Positions 1 to 8,987 of a DNA stretch of 64,000 nucleotides are shown here, in pieces. The position numbers and the translations under genes were made by a program. The notes below the pieces were generated by a model that was not told the origin of the DNA, ran no database searches, and saw nothing but the letters and a program-made list of their open reading frames with translations. Source of the stretch: Alteraurantiacibacter aquimixticola. GTDB taxonomy: Bacteria > Pseudomonadota > Alphaproteobacteria > Sphingomonadales > Sphingomonadaceae. Positions within the stretch are counted from its first letter, which is position 1. Every line of letters starts with the position of its first letter. Where the stretch lies: positions 640,840-704,839 of the forward strand of contig NZ_SSHH01000002.1 in NCBI RefSeq assembly GCF_004965515.1, given 5' to 3'.

Positions 1-840
1 CACCATTAGCAGCGCCTGCAGATAGAGGCCCGCATTGCGGGGCGACATGTCGAGATTGGCGACGGGACTGTTCCCGCCTACGCTCAATCCCGTCCCCACC
101 AGGCCATAGGCGATGAGGGCAAAGGCCGCACCCAGCTGGCCATAGCGTACCGCCACAGCGGCCATGCCGACCATCAGCAACGCGGTGAACGGCAATAGCG
201 GGAATGACAGGACCAGGAAGGCGAGCAGTGCCAGCAGCGCGATCGCAAGGCCTATGCCACCGGGCCAGTTGTCACCACGCAGCTTCACGCCCTGGTCGCC
301 GAAACCCAGCCGCTGGCGCAGGAACAGAAGAACCGGCGTGCCCGCCAATATGCCCAGCACGCTGGCGAGGAACCACCAGGCCAGTTCCGGCAGCGTGGGG
401 ATGGTGCGGAAGGGAAAGGAAATCAGCGCGCCAGCGGCCGAGCCCACGACGGCAGCCAGAAACAGGCCGGCAATCTGGGCCAGGCTGCGCGGTATTTCGC
501 CACGCCCTCCCAGCACCGAAATGCCGATACGCGCGCACACCAGCGCCTCGGCCACGGTGGCGATGGCGAAGACCACGCCGCTTTCGACCGGGACGGGAAT
601 CGCGGCGGCGACCAGCATCTCTGCCGCGAATATCGCCAGCAAATGCGCCGGCCACTTCCGCACGTCATGGGCATAGAGCGCCGCCACGCCCACTGCGGCG
701 GGCAGCCACAGGATCAGCACGGCGCCGTGAGTATCGCGCAAATAGATCGAGCCCAGAGCCGCGACATACCAGATCGCACCCGTAATTACGGGTGCGATAA
801 AGGGATCGAAGCGACCCCGCGGTATGGTATTCTCGCTCAC
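1..840 (-). CDS. MASE1-domain membrane sensor protein (partial; C-terminus outside window)
   Basis: The first 280 residues are in the window and the frame stays open to the edge, so the output domain is missing. What is visible is almost entirely hydrophobic, with about eight membrane segments. The segment reading WWFLASVLGILAGTPVLL, preceded by a conserved-looking helix-loop pattern, is what I recognise as the MASE1 sensory membrane domain, which is usually joined to a histidine kinase, GGDEF or EAL domain. GTG at 840 is the only start after an in-frame TAA; its ribosome site is weak. A 26-bp perfect palindrome lies within codons 15-23. The signalling output cannot be decided from this window. 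Confidence 0.75.
   Translation of the reverse strand, partial: MSENTIPRGRFDPFIAPVITGAIWYVAALGSIYLRDTHGAVLILWLPAAVGVAALYAHDVRKWPAHLLAIFAAEMLVAAAIPVPVESGVVFAIATVAEALVCARIGISVLGGRGEIPRSLAQIAGLFLAAVVGSAAGALISFPFRTIPTLPELAWWFLASVLGILAGTPVLLFLRQRLGFGDQGVKLRGDNWPGGIGLAIALLALLAFLVLSFPLLPFTALLMVGMAAVAVRYGQLGAAFALIAYGLVGTGLSVGGNSPVANLDMSPRNAGLYLQALLMV
773..798. repeat. 26-bp perfect palindrome inside the MASE1 gene
   Basis: Each half is the exact reverse complement of the other, with AATT at the centre and arms reading ATCGCACCCGTAA. It lies about 40 bp inside the 5' end of the minus-strand MASE1 coding region. It could be an operator, an RNA hairpin near the start codon, or chance. No T tract follows, so it is not a typical terminator. 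Confidence 0.6.
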
Positions 841-939
841 GCGGGCAAGACTATTACCCGCGCCTTAAGGATAGAGAACGTCGCGACTAGGTAGCCGCGC
901 TGAGCGTCCGCACAGCGCGCCAGCAACCTCGATCGAGCG

Positions 940-2319
940 TCAGGCCGCGTCCGCCTGCCGCTCGCTCAGCTCCAGGTTGAGCATTTCGGCAAGCGTGAAG
1001 GCGAGCTCCAGCGACTGCGCGGCGTTGAGGCGCGGATCGCAATGCGTGTGATAGCGATCTGCGAGGCCCGCATCGGTGATGGCCACAGCGCCGCCCGTGC
1101 ATTCGGTCACGTCCTGCCCGGTCATCTCCACATGGATGCCGCCGGCATGGGTGCCTTCGGCACGGTGGACGGCGAAGAAGCCTTTTACCTCGGCCATGAT
1201 CCGGTCGAACGGCCGCGTCTTGTAGCCGCTATCCGCCTTGATGACGTTGCCGTGCATCGGGTCGCAGCTCCACACCACCGGGTGCCCTTCGCGCTTCACG
1301 GCGCGCACCAGCGGCGGCAGGCCGGCTTCGACCTTCTCGTGCCCGAAGCGGGCGATCAGCGTCATCCGCCCCGGATCGCGCGAGGGGTTGAGGATATCGA
1401 GCATCCTCAGCAGCGCGTCTGGCTCAAGGCTCGGGCCGCACTTCATGCCGATGGGGTTGTTGATGCCGCGCATGAATTCGACATGCGCCGAATCCTCGAA
1501 GCGAGTGCGGTCGCCGATCCACAGCATGTGGGCCGAACAGTCATACCATTCGCCGGTCAGCGAATCCTGCCGCGTCAGCGCTTCCTCGTAAGGGAGCAGC
1601 AGCGCTTCGTGGCTGGTGTAGAGGCTGGCCATCTTCAGCTGCGGCTGGTCCTCGATGTCGATGCCGCAGGCTTCCATGAAGTCGAGCGATTCACCGATGC
1701 GGTCGGCGATCGATTGGTACTTCTCGGCCCAGGCGCTGCGCCCCATGAAATCGAGCGTCCACTGGTGCACCTGGCGCAGGTTCGCATAGCCACCCGTGGT
1801 GAAGGCGCGCAGCAGGTTCAGCGTGGCCGAGGCCTGGCTGTAGGCGCGCAGCATCCGCTGCGGATCGTTGCGGCGCGATTCCGGGCCGAAGTCGATGCCG
1901 TTGATGATATCCCCGAAATAGCTCGGCAGTTCCTGCCCGTCATGCACTTCGGTCGGCGCGCTGCGCGGCTTGGCGAACTGGCCGGCCATGCGGGCCACCT
2001 TCACTACCGGCATCTTGCTGGCAAAGGTCAGCGTGGCCGCCATCTGCAGGATCACGCGCAAAGTATCGCGAATATTGTTGGAGCTGAATTCGGCGAAGCT
2101 TTCGGCACAATCGCCGCCCTGCAGCAGGAAGGCCTTGCCTGCGGTAACGTCCGCGAGCTTACCCTTCAGCGCGCGCGCTTCACCCGCGAAGACGAGCGGC
2201 GGGAAGCCGGCGAGGATGTCCTCTGCCGCCTGCAATTCGCCTGCGTCTTCATAGTGGGGCAGGTGCTTTGCGACGAATTTGTCCTGCTTCCAGCTATCGG
2301 GTGTCCAATTCTGTGCCAC
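940..2319 (-). CDS. aroG: Class II 3-deoxy-7-phosphoheptulonate (DAHP) synthase
   Basis: It condenses phosphoenolpyruvate with erythrose 4-phosphate, the first step of the shikimate pathway to aromatic amino acids, in the cytoplasm. The 459-aa length and the motifs QGGDCAESF (near residue 67), [11 protein letters not shown] and WSCDPMHGN mark the class II (plant/mycobacterial type) enzyme rather than the E. coli AroF/G/H type. The start is GTG at 2319 with a GAGAG stretch just upstream. The 191 bp to the next gene upstream (M16 peptidase, same strand) suggests its own promoter. The symbol follows mycobacterial usage; aroF or aroH are also used for this class. Confidence 0.95.
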   Translation of the reverse strand: MAQNWTPDSWKQDKFVAKHLPHYEDAGELQAAEDILAGFPPLVFAGEARALKGKLADVTAGKAFLLQGGDCAESFAEFSSNNIRDTLRVILQMAATLTFASKMPVVKVARMAGQFAKPRSAPTEVHDGQELPSYFGDIINGIDFGPESRRNDPQRMLRAYSQASATLNLLRAFTTGGYANLRQVHQWTLDFMGRSAWAEKYQSIADRIGESLDFMEACGIDIEDQPQLKMASLYTSHEALLLPYEEALTRQDSLTGEWYDCSAHMLWIGDRTRFEDSAHVEFMRGINNPIGMKCGPSLEPDALLRMLDILNPSRDPGRMTLIARFGHEKVEAGLPPLVRAVKREGHPVVWSCDPMHGNVIKADSGYKTRPFDRIMAEVKGFFAVHRAEGTHAGGIHVEMTGQDVTECTGGAVAITDAGLADRYHTHCDPRLNAAQSLELAFTLAEMLNLELSERQADAA

Positions 2320-2510
2320 TGTACTCTCGTTTCCAGACTTCTACTTGCAAGTTTCCATATAGTGCGCGTTTTCCGGAATGCCGGAATTTCGCGATTCACC
2401 TGTGGGCGAACCTCGCCTCTACGCCCGAGTCGGCGCGGGTGCAAAGGTTACATTGTATATAGTTGCGCCGCCTAACCAGACCGCGGAAAGTGCCTGCAGC
2501 TACAGGAACT

Positions 2511-5432
2511 TCAGCGTGGCGGCGCATCCTGCGGCAGCACGACGACCTTCAGCCCGCCATGGCCCAGCAGGTAACGCTGCGCCAGCGCCTGGATCTCCAG
2601 GCCGCTGGTGGCAAGGTAATCAACCGCCAGCGAGGGCAGATTGGCCACCCGTAGCGGATCGAAACTGCCGCCCGCCACGCGGTTGAGCCAGAATGTGTGG
2701 CCGGTCTGCGCACGGAAGATGTTCTGCTGCACGGGCTCCACCACCCGCGCCAGTTCGTCCTGCGTCGGACCGGTGGTCGCCAGGTCCTCGGCAATCTGCT
2801 GCGAAAGGGCGAAGAAGGTGTCCACATCCTCCGGCCGCACCTGCACCAGTGCCAGCATGTAGCCGCCATCCTCGACGTCCACCGGCCAGTTGGAGGTAGA
2901 AAAAGGCGTATAGGTCGCCCCTTCCCGCTCGCGCATGGCATCGAGCAGGCGGTTGCCGAACAGCGAGGCCAGCAGTTCCAGCTTGCGCGATTGCGGAAGG
3001 CCGGCAGAGCCGCCGCCCGTGGGCCAGGCGATGATCGCCGCAGCCTGGTCTGCATCGCCATCATGGCGCAGCACGATGGGCTGCGCATTGGCGGCGGGGA
3101 ACTGCAGCGTGCGCGCCGCGACTTCCGCCGGCAGAGGCTGGCGTTCGGGCAAGGCGCCAAAAGTGCGCGAGAGCGCGTCGATGGTCGCCTCCGGGTCGAT
3201 ATCGCCGAAGACGGAGACTTCCACCGGCCCCTGCGCCAGCTGGCGCGCCCAGACTTCGCGGAACTTGCTCGCCGTCGCCGCGCGCAGTTGCTCCGGCGTG
3301 GGTGTGGCAAAACGCGGATCGCGATCACGCAGCAGGAATTGCAGGTCGCGGTTAAGCACGCTCATCGGATCGCCGCCCAGCGAGTCATAGGTCAGCAGCG
3401 CGCTCGCCTTGGCGCGCTCGACCGGTGCGACGTCCCAGCGCGGCATCGCCAGCTTGGCGGCGAAGAGATAGAGCTGGTCGGCAAGGTCTTCCGCCCGGGT
3501 CATCGCCTCGAACTGGAACACGCCTTCGCCGATACCGAAATCGAAACCGATCTTGCGGCCGGCGACCAGCCGGTCGATCTCGTTCTGGCCCAGCGGGCCG
3601 AGGCCGGATCCGACCAGCGCCCGCTCGCCCAGAAGGGCATAGACCGCCTCGTCATCGGCAAAGCCGCGCCAGCCCGCGCCGAAGCGCACGCGCACGGTCA
3701 CACGGCCCGGCTCGTTCTCGCTATCGCGGATCAGCGCGTTCACGCCATTCGCGAAGGTCAGCTTCTCGGTCGATTGCACGATGCCGGGACCGAGCGGCTC
3801 GCGGGTCACCGGTGCGGCAGCTTCACCGATGGGCGGCAGATCGGCGAAGTCGGCCGCTTCGCCATCGTCGCGCTCGATCGCCGTGCCGTCGACAGGAGCG
3901 GCCAGCGCGGCGTGCAATTCATCGGCCGTGGCCTCGCCCAACTCGGGCGTCAGCAGCAGGCCGCGGATCACCTGGCCTTCGAAAAGGCGCTGCGTATGCT
4001 CGAGGATCGCCTCGGGCGTGAAGCGGTCGCGCATGCCGCGGAATACGGAGAGGAAGGTCTCGGGCGCGGCGACGGCTTCGCGGATATCGACTGCATTGAC
4101 CATATTGTCCGCCAGCACGGAGCCTGCCTGAATGCGCTCCTGCCCCACCATGTCCTGGAAGACGACGTCGAACTGGGCGACGGCCTGTTCAATCTCCGCC
4201 TCGCTGGGCGGCTGGACAAGGGCGTTGGCGATCACCGCGCGTACTTCGGTCATCGCGCTTTCCCAATCCTCGGTCAGCGGCGCGAAGGAGACAAAGGTCG
4301 CATCCGCGCTGCGGCTGACATCCTCCTGCTCGACCACCGCATAGAGGTAATGGCCGCCAGCGCGGGCCTGTTCCTCCAGCCGCCGGTTGACGATCGCCTG
4401 CGCCACCGCATCGATCAGCAGTCCGCGATTATATTCAAGGTTGTCGACCACCTGCTCCCACGGGCGCAGAACGGCATAGGTGACGCTGCGCGGCTGGCCG
4501 GGTTCGACCAGCACCGCGGTTTCGCCCACCGGGTTGGCGGGATCGAGGCCGGGAGGGACCACCGGATCGCCGAAATCGGGTTCGGGGGTGACTTCGCCCG
4601 GCACTTGCCAGTCGCCGAAATGGCGTTCCACCAGAGCGGCGAGGACTTGCGGCGCGGCATCGCCTGCCATCACCACGACGGTATTCTCCGGGCGATACCA
4701 GCGCGTGTGGAAAGCACGCACATCCCCGGACGTCGCCGCCTGCAAGGCTTCCACCGTGCCCATCGGCGCACGATTGGCGAGGCGCTGGCCGTCATAGAAC
4801 AGCTCGCGCGTGGCAATGGCGATGCGCATGGCGGGGCTCAACCGCTCGCGCCGTTCGGCCAGAACCACGGGCACGTCGGCGGCGAGATTCTCGTCAGAAA
4901 GCGCAGGCTCGCGGATCATGCCGGAAAACAGCCGCACGCTGTCCTCCAGCCTTTGGCGCGAGGCATTGGGCAGATTGAGCTGGTACACCGTCTGCGTCGC
5001 GCTGGTCAGCGCATTGGTGTCGAAGCCGAGCGCGGCGCCCATGCGTTGGAAATGCGGGATCGCTTCTCCAGGCCCGAAATCGCGCGATTCGCGGAACAGC
5101 AAATGCTCGATGAGGTGGGCATAGCCGAGCTCGTCATCCTCTTCGTGCAGCGATCCGGCATCGATGCGCACGCGGATGGAGACCTGGCAGGGCGGCACGC
5201 CATTCTGCCGGACCGCATAGCGCAGGCCGTTGGGCAGCTCTCCGAACAGCCACTGGTCGTCCACCGGGATATCGGTGCCGCGATAGATCCACGGATCGTC
5301 GGGCCGGGCATATTGCGGGACATCGTTCTCGCCGGCGATGCCGACGGTGCAGAATTCCTGCGCCAGAGCGGGAACCGGCAGCAGCAGGGTGGCGGGGAGC
5401 AGGAAGCGCAGGGCGCGCGAGACGATATTCAT
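2511..5432 (-). CDS. M16 family zinc metallopeptidase (insulinase/pitrilysin type), secreted
   Basis: This 973-aa protein has an N-terminal signal peptide ending near PALAQ (residue 25). The inverted zinc motif HLIEH is at residues 106-110, and a downstream acidic stretch (VVLAERRE, near 190) should supply the third zinc ligand. A second, catalytically degenerate M16 half follows after about residue 530, as is usual for the family. Such proteins degrade peptides in the periplasm or at the outer membrane. It is monocistronic by position: divergent from the NifU gene and separated by 191 bp from the DAHP synthase gene downstream. The substrate cannot be inferred. Confidence 0.93.
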   Translation of the reverse strand: MNIVSRALRFLLPATLLLPVPALAQEFCTVGIAGENDVPQYARPDDPWIYRGTDIPVDDQWLFGELPNGLRYAVRQNGVPPCQVSIRVRIDAGSLHEEDDELGYAHLIEHLLFRESRDFGPGEAIPHFQRMGAALGFDTNALTSATQTVYQLNLPNASRQRLEDSVRLFSGMIREPALSDENLAADVPVVLAERRERLSPAMRIAIATRELFYDGQRLANRAPMGTVEALQAATSGDVRAFHTRWYRPENTVVVMAGDAAPQVLAALVERHFGDWQVPGEVTPEPDFGDPVVPPGLDPANPVGETAVLVEPGQPRSVTYAVLRPWEQVVDNLEYNRGLLIDAVAQAIVNRRLEEQARAGGHYLYAVVEQEDVSRSADATFVSFAPLTEDWESAMTEVRAVIANALVQPPSEAEIEQAVAQFDVVFQDMVGQERIQAGSVLADNMVNAVDIREAVAAPETFLSVFRGMRDRFTPEAILEHTQRLFEGQVIRGLLLTPELGEATADELHAALAAPVDGTAIERDDGEAADFADLPPIGEAAAPVTREPLGPGIVQSTEKLTFANGVNALIRDSENEPGRVTVRVRFGAGWRGFADDEAVYALLGERALVGSGLGPLGQNEIDRLVAGRKIGFDFGIGEGVFQFEAMTRAEDLADQLYLFAAKLAMPRWDVAPVERAKASALLTYDSLGGDPMSVLNRDLQFLLRDRDPRFATPTPEQLRAATASKFREVWARQLAQGPVEVSVFGDIDPEATIDALSRTFGALPERQPLPAEVAARTLQFPAANAQPIVLRHDGDADQAAAIIAWPTGGGSAGLPQSRKLELLASLFGNRLLDAMREREGATYTPFSTSNWPVDVEDGGYMLALVQVRPEDVDTFFALSQQIAEDLATTGPTQDELARVVEPVQQNIFRAQTGHTFWLNRVAGGSFDPLRVANLPSLAVDYLATSGLEIQALAQRYLLGHGGLKVVVLPQDAPPR

Positions 5433-5459
5433 GGGCGCAATAGGCCTGTCAGGGATGAA

Positions 5460-5540
5460 GGCTTGGTGAATACATCACCATAGCGTGCCAAGCCCCGCTT
5501 GTCGGCACCGCAGTTTTGCCGCCTTGTGGTGCGGTGCCGA
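5460..5540. promoter_or_regulatory. Two hairpins in the divergent peptidase/NifU leader
   Basis: An inverted repeat GGCTTGG/CCAAGCC spans 5460-5494. A stronger one, TCGGCACCGCA/TGCGGTGCCGA with a 17-nt loop, spans 5502-5540 and ends 19 nt before the NifU start codon. No T tract follows. They may be leader structures or operators; the function is unknown. Confidence 0.35.
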
Positions 5541-5559
5541 GGCTCCTACATCGGCCACC

Positions 5560-6141
5560 ATGTATATCGAGACGGAAACCACGCCCAACCCCGCCACGCT
5601 CAAGTTCCTGCCGGGACAGCAGGTGATGCCTTCGGGCACCCGCGACTTCGCCTCGCCCGAGGATGCCGAGGCTTCCCCGCTGGCGCAGGCGCTGTTCGAT
5701 ACGGGCGAGGTAACGGGCGTGTTCTTCGGCGGCAATTTCGTTTCCGTCACCGCCGGACCGGGCGCCGACTGGGGCGTGCTGAAGCCGCAGGTGGTGGCGG
5801 TGCTGCTCGACCATTTCGTTAGCCAGGCGCCTCTGTTTGCAGGCGGCGACGCCAGCGGCATTGCCGTGCCGCCCGAGGATGACGAGCTGATGTTCGAGGA
5901 CGATCCGGCCCATGCCGATATCGTCGCGCAGATCCAGGAACTGCTCGAAACCCGCGTACGCCCCGCCGTGGCGAGCGATGGCGGGGACATCCGCTATCGC
6001 GGTTTCCGCGAAGGCGTGGTCTACCTCCAGATGCAGGGCGCCTGTTCGGGCTGCCCCAGCTCCACCGCGACGCTCAAGCACGGCATCGAAGGCCTGCTGA
6101 AGCATTACGTACCCGAGGTGACCGAAGTCCGCGCCGCCTGA
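5560..6141 (+). CDS. NifU family Fe-S scaffold protein (Nfu type)
   Basis: This 193-aa protein has an N-terminal Nfu domain (starting [11 protein letters not shown]) and a C-terminal NifU domain carrying the CSGC pair (C162, C165) that holds a transferable Fe-S cluster. It delivers clusters to apo-enzymes in the cytoplasm. The ATG at 5560 is chosen because the family begins exactly there, although the frame is open further upstream. Gene order with the nitroreductase, tsaB and rimI downstream on the same strand suggests co-transcription (25-bp gap to the next gene). Confidence 0.95.
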   Translation: MYIETETTPNPATLKFLPGQQVMPSGTRDFASPEDAEASPLAQALFDTGEVTGVFFGGNFVSVTAGPGADWGVLKPQVVAVLLDHFVSQAPLFAGGDASGIAVPPEDDELMFEDDPAHADIVAQIQELLETRVRPAVASDGGDIRYRGFREGVVYLQMQGACSGCPSSTATLKHGIEGLLKHYVPEVTEVRAA

Positions 6142-6166
6142 TCCCCCAGCGACGGAGCCCCTTTCC

Positions 6167-6760
6167 ATGAGTGATATCCTGTCCGACGCCGCGCTCGACC
6201 AGCTGTTTCGCGAGGCGCGCTCCTACTCCAGCTTCCTCGACAAGGAAGTGAGCGACGAGCAGATCGAGGCGATCTGGGAGCTGCTGAAGATGGGGCCGAC
6301 TTCGGCCAACCAGCTGCCCGCACGCCTGATCTGGTGCAAGAGTGCGGAGGCCAAGGAGCGCCTCGCCACCCATGCGGCGGAAGGCAACAAGGACAAGGTC
6401 CGCAATGCCCCTGTCTGCGTGATCGTGGGCATGGATATCGACTTTCACGAACACCTTCCGCAGCTCTTCCCGCATACCGATGCGAAGAGCTGGTTCGAAG
6501 GCAATGAGGAAGGCCGCAAGGTCAGCGCCATGCGCAATTCCTCTTTGCAGGGCGCTTACCTGATCCTCGCAGCACGCGCGCTGGGCCTCGATTGCGGGCC
6601 AATGTCGGGCTTCGACAACGCTGCCGTCGATGCCGATTTCTTCGCTGACGAGCCGAAGTGGAGGAGCAATTTCATCTGCTCTGTAGGCTATGGCGACGGG
6701 TCGAAGCTCTTTCCGCGCTCGCCCCGCCCCGGCTTCGCGCTGTTCAACCGCCTGATCTGA
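6167..6760 (+). CDS. Nitroreductase family protein, RutE-like (malonic semialdehyde reductase type)
   Basis: This 197-aa FMN oxidoreductase resembles RutE/HadB: RSYSSF near residue 18, [10 protein letters not shown] near 43, and a C-terminal [16 protein letters not shown] segment. RutE reduces malonic semialdehyde to 3-hydroxypropionate in pyrimidine breakdown, but no other rut genes are nearby, so the physiological substrate is open. It starts 25 bp after the NifU gene and ends 17 bp before tsaB, consistent with one transcript. Confidence 0.9.
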   Translation: MSDILSDAALDQLFREARSYSSFLDKEVSDEQIEAIWELLKMGPTSANQLPARLIWCKSAEAKERLATHAAEGNKDKVRNAPVCVIVGMDIDFHEHLPQLFPHTDAKSWFEGNEEGRKVSAMRNSSLQGAYLILAARALGLDCGPMSGFDNAAVDADFFADEPKWRSNFICSVGYGDGSKLFPRSPRPGFALFNRLI

Positions 6761-6777
6761 CCTTTACGAGTTTTCCC

Positions 6778-7401
6778 ATGCGCATGCTGGCCATCGATTG
6801 TGCGACCGAAGCCTGTTCGGCCGCCCTGTTCGACGGTTCTCAACTAGTCGAAGGGCGTTTCGAGATACTCGGCCGCGGCCATGCCGAACGGCTGGTCCCG
6901 ATGATCGCCGAACTGCCGGACAAGGGGCGTGCGGATCGCATCGTGGTCTCGCTCGGCCCTGGAAGCTTCACCGGCGTGCGCATCGGGCTGGCCGCCGCTC
7001 GCGCGCTGGGTATCGCCTGGGGCGCGGAAGTGCTGGGCTATCCCACCCTCTCGCTGGTCGCCGCACGCACATGGCAGCCGGACCCGCGCCCCGTGACCGT
7101 GTGCATGAATGGCGGGCATGGCGAATGGTTCGTGCAGAACTTCGCCAACAGCATGCAGGCGGAGGACAAGGTACGCTCGCTCTCCCCCGCCGATGCCGCA
7201 GCGGCCTGCCGCCATGGCACCATCGCCGGGAACCGGGCGAAGGAACTGGCCGAACTGCTCGGCGATGACCGGCTGGCGCTGGACCTGCTGCCCGACGCAA
7301 GGCAAGCCCACCTCCTCCATGAGACGCAGCTGCTCACCGACCTCTCCCCCATCTATGGCCGCGGCCCCGATGCCAAGCTTCCGGGAGGCGTTAGCGCATG
7401 A
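6778..7401 (+). CDS. tsaB: tRNA threonylcarbamoyladenosine biosynthesis protein TsaB
   Basis: TsaB is the ASKHA-fold partner of TsaD in making t6A37 in ANN-decoding tRNAs. This 207-aa protein begins with the family pattern MLAIDCATEACSAALF and carries SLGPGSFTGVRIGL near residues 57-70. The ATG at 6778 gives the canonical N-terminus. Its stop overlaps the rimI start by 4 bp (ATGA), the usual tsaB-rimI coupling. Confidence 0.95.
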   Translation: MRMLAIDCATEACSAALFDGSQLVEGRFEILGRGHAERLVPMIAELPDKGRADRIVVSLGPGSFTGVRIGLAAARALGIAWGAEVLGYPTLSLVAARTWQPDPRPVTVCMNGGHGEWFVQNFANSMQAEDKVRSLSPADAAAACRHGTIAGNRAKELAELLGDDRLALDLLPDARQAHLLHETQLLTDLSPIYGRGPDAKLPGGVSA

Positions 7402-7856
7402 TGGATCACGTCGATGCGATCATGCAGGTGATGGAGGCAGCTTTCGACCCGGCCTATGGCGAGGCGTGGAACCGGCGCCAGGTCAGCGATGCGCTGGCCA
7501 TGCCGCATACGCGCTACCTGCTGGCGAACGCCAAGGGCGCCAATCCCGCCCTGCCCGAGGACGCGGTGGGCTTCACCATGTCACGCCAGGCGGCCGATGA
7601 AGAGGAATTACTATTGATCGCGGTCGCGCCAAATGCTCGCGGCCGGGGCGTGGGCGCCGCATTGATGCGACGCTTTATTGCCTGCGCCGGGGAACGCGGG
7701 GTCAACCGCCTGTTCCTGGAAATGCGCGACGGCAATCCCGCCTACGCTCTGTACGAGCACCACGGCTTCCTCCCGGTGGGCCGTCGACGCGATTATTACC
7801 GTTCGGGCAGCGAAGGACCGTTCGACGCGGTAACCTTTTCAAGAGCTATCGACTAA
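7398..7856 (+). CDS. rimI: Ribosomal protein-alanine N-acetyltransferase RimI (GNAT)
   Basis: This 152-aa GNAT enzyme carries the acetyl-CoA loop RGRGVG (residues 81-86), followed by LEMRDGNPAYALYEHHGF, typical of RimI-like acetyltransferases that modify the N-terminus of S18 and other proteins. It overlaps tsaB by 4 bp, so translation is probably coupled. Because alphaproteobacterial RimI proteins can have wide target ranges, the exact substrate is inferred from the tsaB context. Confidence 0.88.
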   Translation: MMDHVDAIMQVMEAAFDPAYGEAWNRRQVSDALAMPHTRYLLANAKGANPALPEDAVGFTMSRQAADEEELLLIAVAPNARGRGVGAALMRRFIACAGERGVNRLFLEMRDGNPAYALYEHHGFLPVGRRRDYYRSGSEGPFDAVTFSRAID

Positions 7857-7865
7857 AGTAAAAGC

Positions 7866-7881
7866 GCAGGAAATTTCCTGC
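7866..7881. promoter_or_regulatory. 16-bp palindrome between rimI and the mucR-type gene
   Basis: GCAGGAAATTTCCTGC is perfectly palindromic and starts 10 bp after the rimI stop. A second smaller repeat (GGGA/TCCC) follows. It may be an operator for the downstream regulator or a weak 3' hairpin; no long T tract follows. Confidence 0.4.
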
Positions 7882-8002
7882 AGTACGGGAAAAGTCCCCC
7901 TTGTCACCTGTATTTACATGGTGCAGGGCGTACGCGGCGGATGGGGTGGAGAAATCAGCACCGCCAAATAACTCGGTCGCTAAAGAAAAATAGAGGACGT
8001 CG

Positions 8003-8440
8003 ATGGAAAATCCCGAAAATGACATGAGCGAGATGTTGATCACGCTAACCGCGGATATCGTCACCGCACATGTCGCGAACAACAGCGTGGAAGTGTCTGA
8101 TTTACCACCGCTTATTGAAAGCGTTTATGGCGCGCTGGCCGGGCTTGGGGCCCAGAACGCAGTCGAGGCGGCGCCCGAACCGGCGGTTTCTCTTCGCGCT
8201 TCGGTCAAGCCCGATCACATCGTTTGCCTGGAATGCGGCAAGAAGATGAAGATGCTGAAGCGCCACCTCACCACGGATCACGGACTGTCGATCGAAGATT
8301 ATCGTGCGCGCTTCAACCTGCCCGCCGATTATCCCATGGTCGCGCCCGACTATGCGGAAAAGCGCCGCGAACTGGCCAAGAAGATCGGCCTCGGCCGCAA
8401 GCCCGGCCAGCGCCGCGGCCGCCGCAAGAAAGCGAGCTGA
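8003..8440 (+). CDS. MucR/Ros family zinc-finger transcriptional regulator
   Basis: This 145-aa protein has the Ros/MucR C2H2-like finger: C75, C78, H88 and H93 (spacing CX2CX9HX4H), followed by HGLSIEDYRARFNLPADYPMVAP and a basic C-terminal tail. Family members bind AT-rich promoter DNA and control surface polysaccharide, motility or cell-cycle genes in alphaproteobacteria. An AGAGGA ribosome site precedes the ATG. A 146-bp leader containing a 16-bp palindrome separates it from rimI, and a strong terminator follows, so it is probably transcribed alone. Confidence 0.93.
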   Translation: MENPENDMSEMLITLTADIVTAHVANNSVEVSDLPPLIESVYGALAGLGAQNAVEAAPEPAVSLRASVKPDHIVCLECGKKMKMLKRHLTTDHGLSIEDYRARFNLPADYPMVAPDYAEKRRELAKKIGLGRKPGQRRGRRKKAS

Positions 8441-8498
8441 CGGCACGTTTTGTCGTACTGGCGAGGCTGGGGGAAAATGCCCAAGCCAGTTGAAAATG

Positions 8499-8534
8499 CG
8501 CCCTGCCGCTCTCATAGTGGCAGGGCGTTTTTCA
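8499..8534 (+). terminator. Rho-independent terminator after the mucR-type gene
   Basis: Twelve-bp arms (8499-8510 and 8516-8527, one G-T pair) enclose the 5-nt loop CTCAT and are followed by TTTTT. It lies about 25 bp before the Fur-family start codon. Confidence 0.85.
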
Positions 8535-8556
8535 TTTCGGCAGCAGGATCAACCCC

Positions 8557-8982
8557 TTGACGCAAGCACCGATCGACCTTGAAGCACTTTGCGCAGAGCG
8601 CGGATTGCGCATTACCGAACAGCGGCGCGTGATCGCCAAGGTGCTGTCCGAAAGCAGCGACCATCCCGATGTCGAGGCGCTGCATGCGCGTGCATCTGCC
8701 ATCGACCCCAAGATCTCCATCGCCACCGTCTACCGCACGGTCCGCCTGTTCGAGGAAGCAGGCATCCTCGACCGCCACGATTTCGGCGATGGCCGCGCCC
8801 GCTACGAAGCTGCGCCCGAGGCGCATCACGACCATTTGATCGACGTGGAAACGGGCAAGGTCGTCGAATTCGTCGATCCGGAGCTGGAAGCCTTGCAGAA
8901 GGTCATCGCCGAAAAGCTCGGCTATCGCCTGGTCGACCACCGGATGGAGCTCTACGGCGTCCGTATCGACCGCGAGGAGTAG
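8557..8982 (+). CDS. fur: Fur family metal-responsive repressor
   Basis: This 141-aa protein has the winged-helix signature ISIATVYRTVRLFEEAGI and the metal-site histidines of HHDHLI. The two CXXC pairs of E. coli Fur are absent: the position after HHDHLI reads DVETGK instead of a cysteine pair. This is common in alphaproteobacterial Fur/Mur proteins, which sense iron or manganese. The start is TTG at 8557, preceded by AGGA at a suitable distance and by a terminator. Whether it answers to iron or manganese cannot be told here. Confidence 0.9.
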   Translation: MTQAPIDLEALCAERGLRITEQRRVIAKVLSESSDHPDVEALHARASAIDPKISIATVYRTVRLFEEAGILDRHDFGDGRARYEAAPEAHHDHLIDVETGKVVEFVDPELEALQKVIAEKLGYRLVDHRMELYGVRIDREE

Positions 8983-8987
8983 GCGGC

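Noticed and set aside
1042-2475. 477-aa open frame on the plus strand opposite the DAHP synthase gene
   Set aside because: Shadow frame: arginine/histidine/alanine-rich with no recognisable motif, fully antisense to a gene with clear catalytic motifs.
2697-5483. 928-aa open frame opposite the M16 peptidase
   Set aside because: Same reason; the long open frame is an effect of high G+C and codon bias on the opposite strand.
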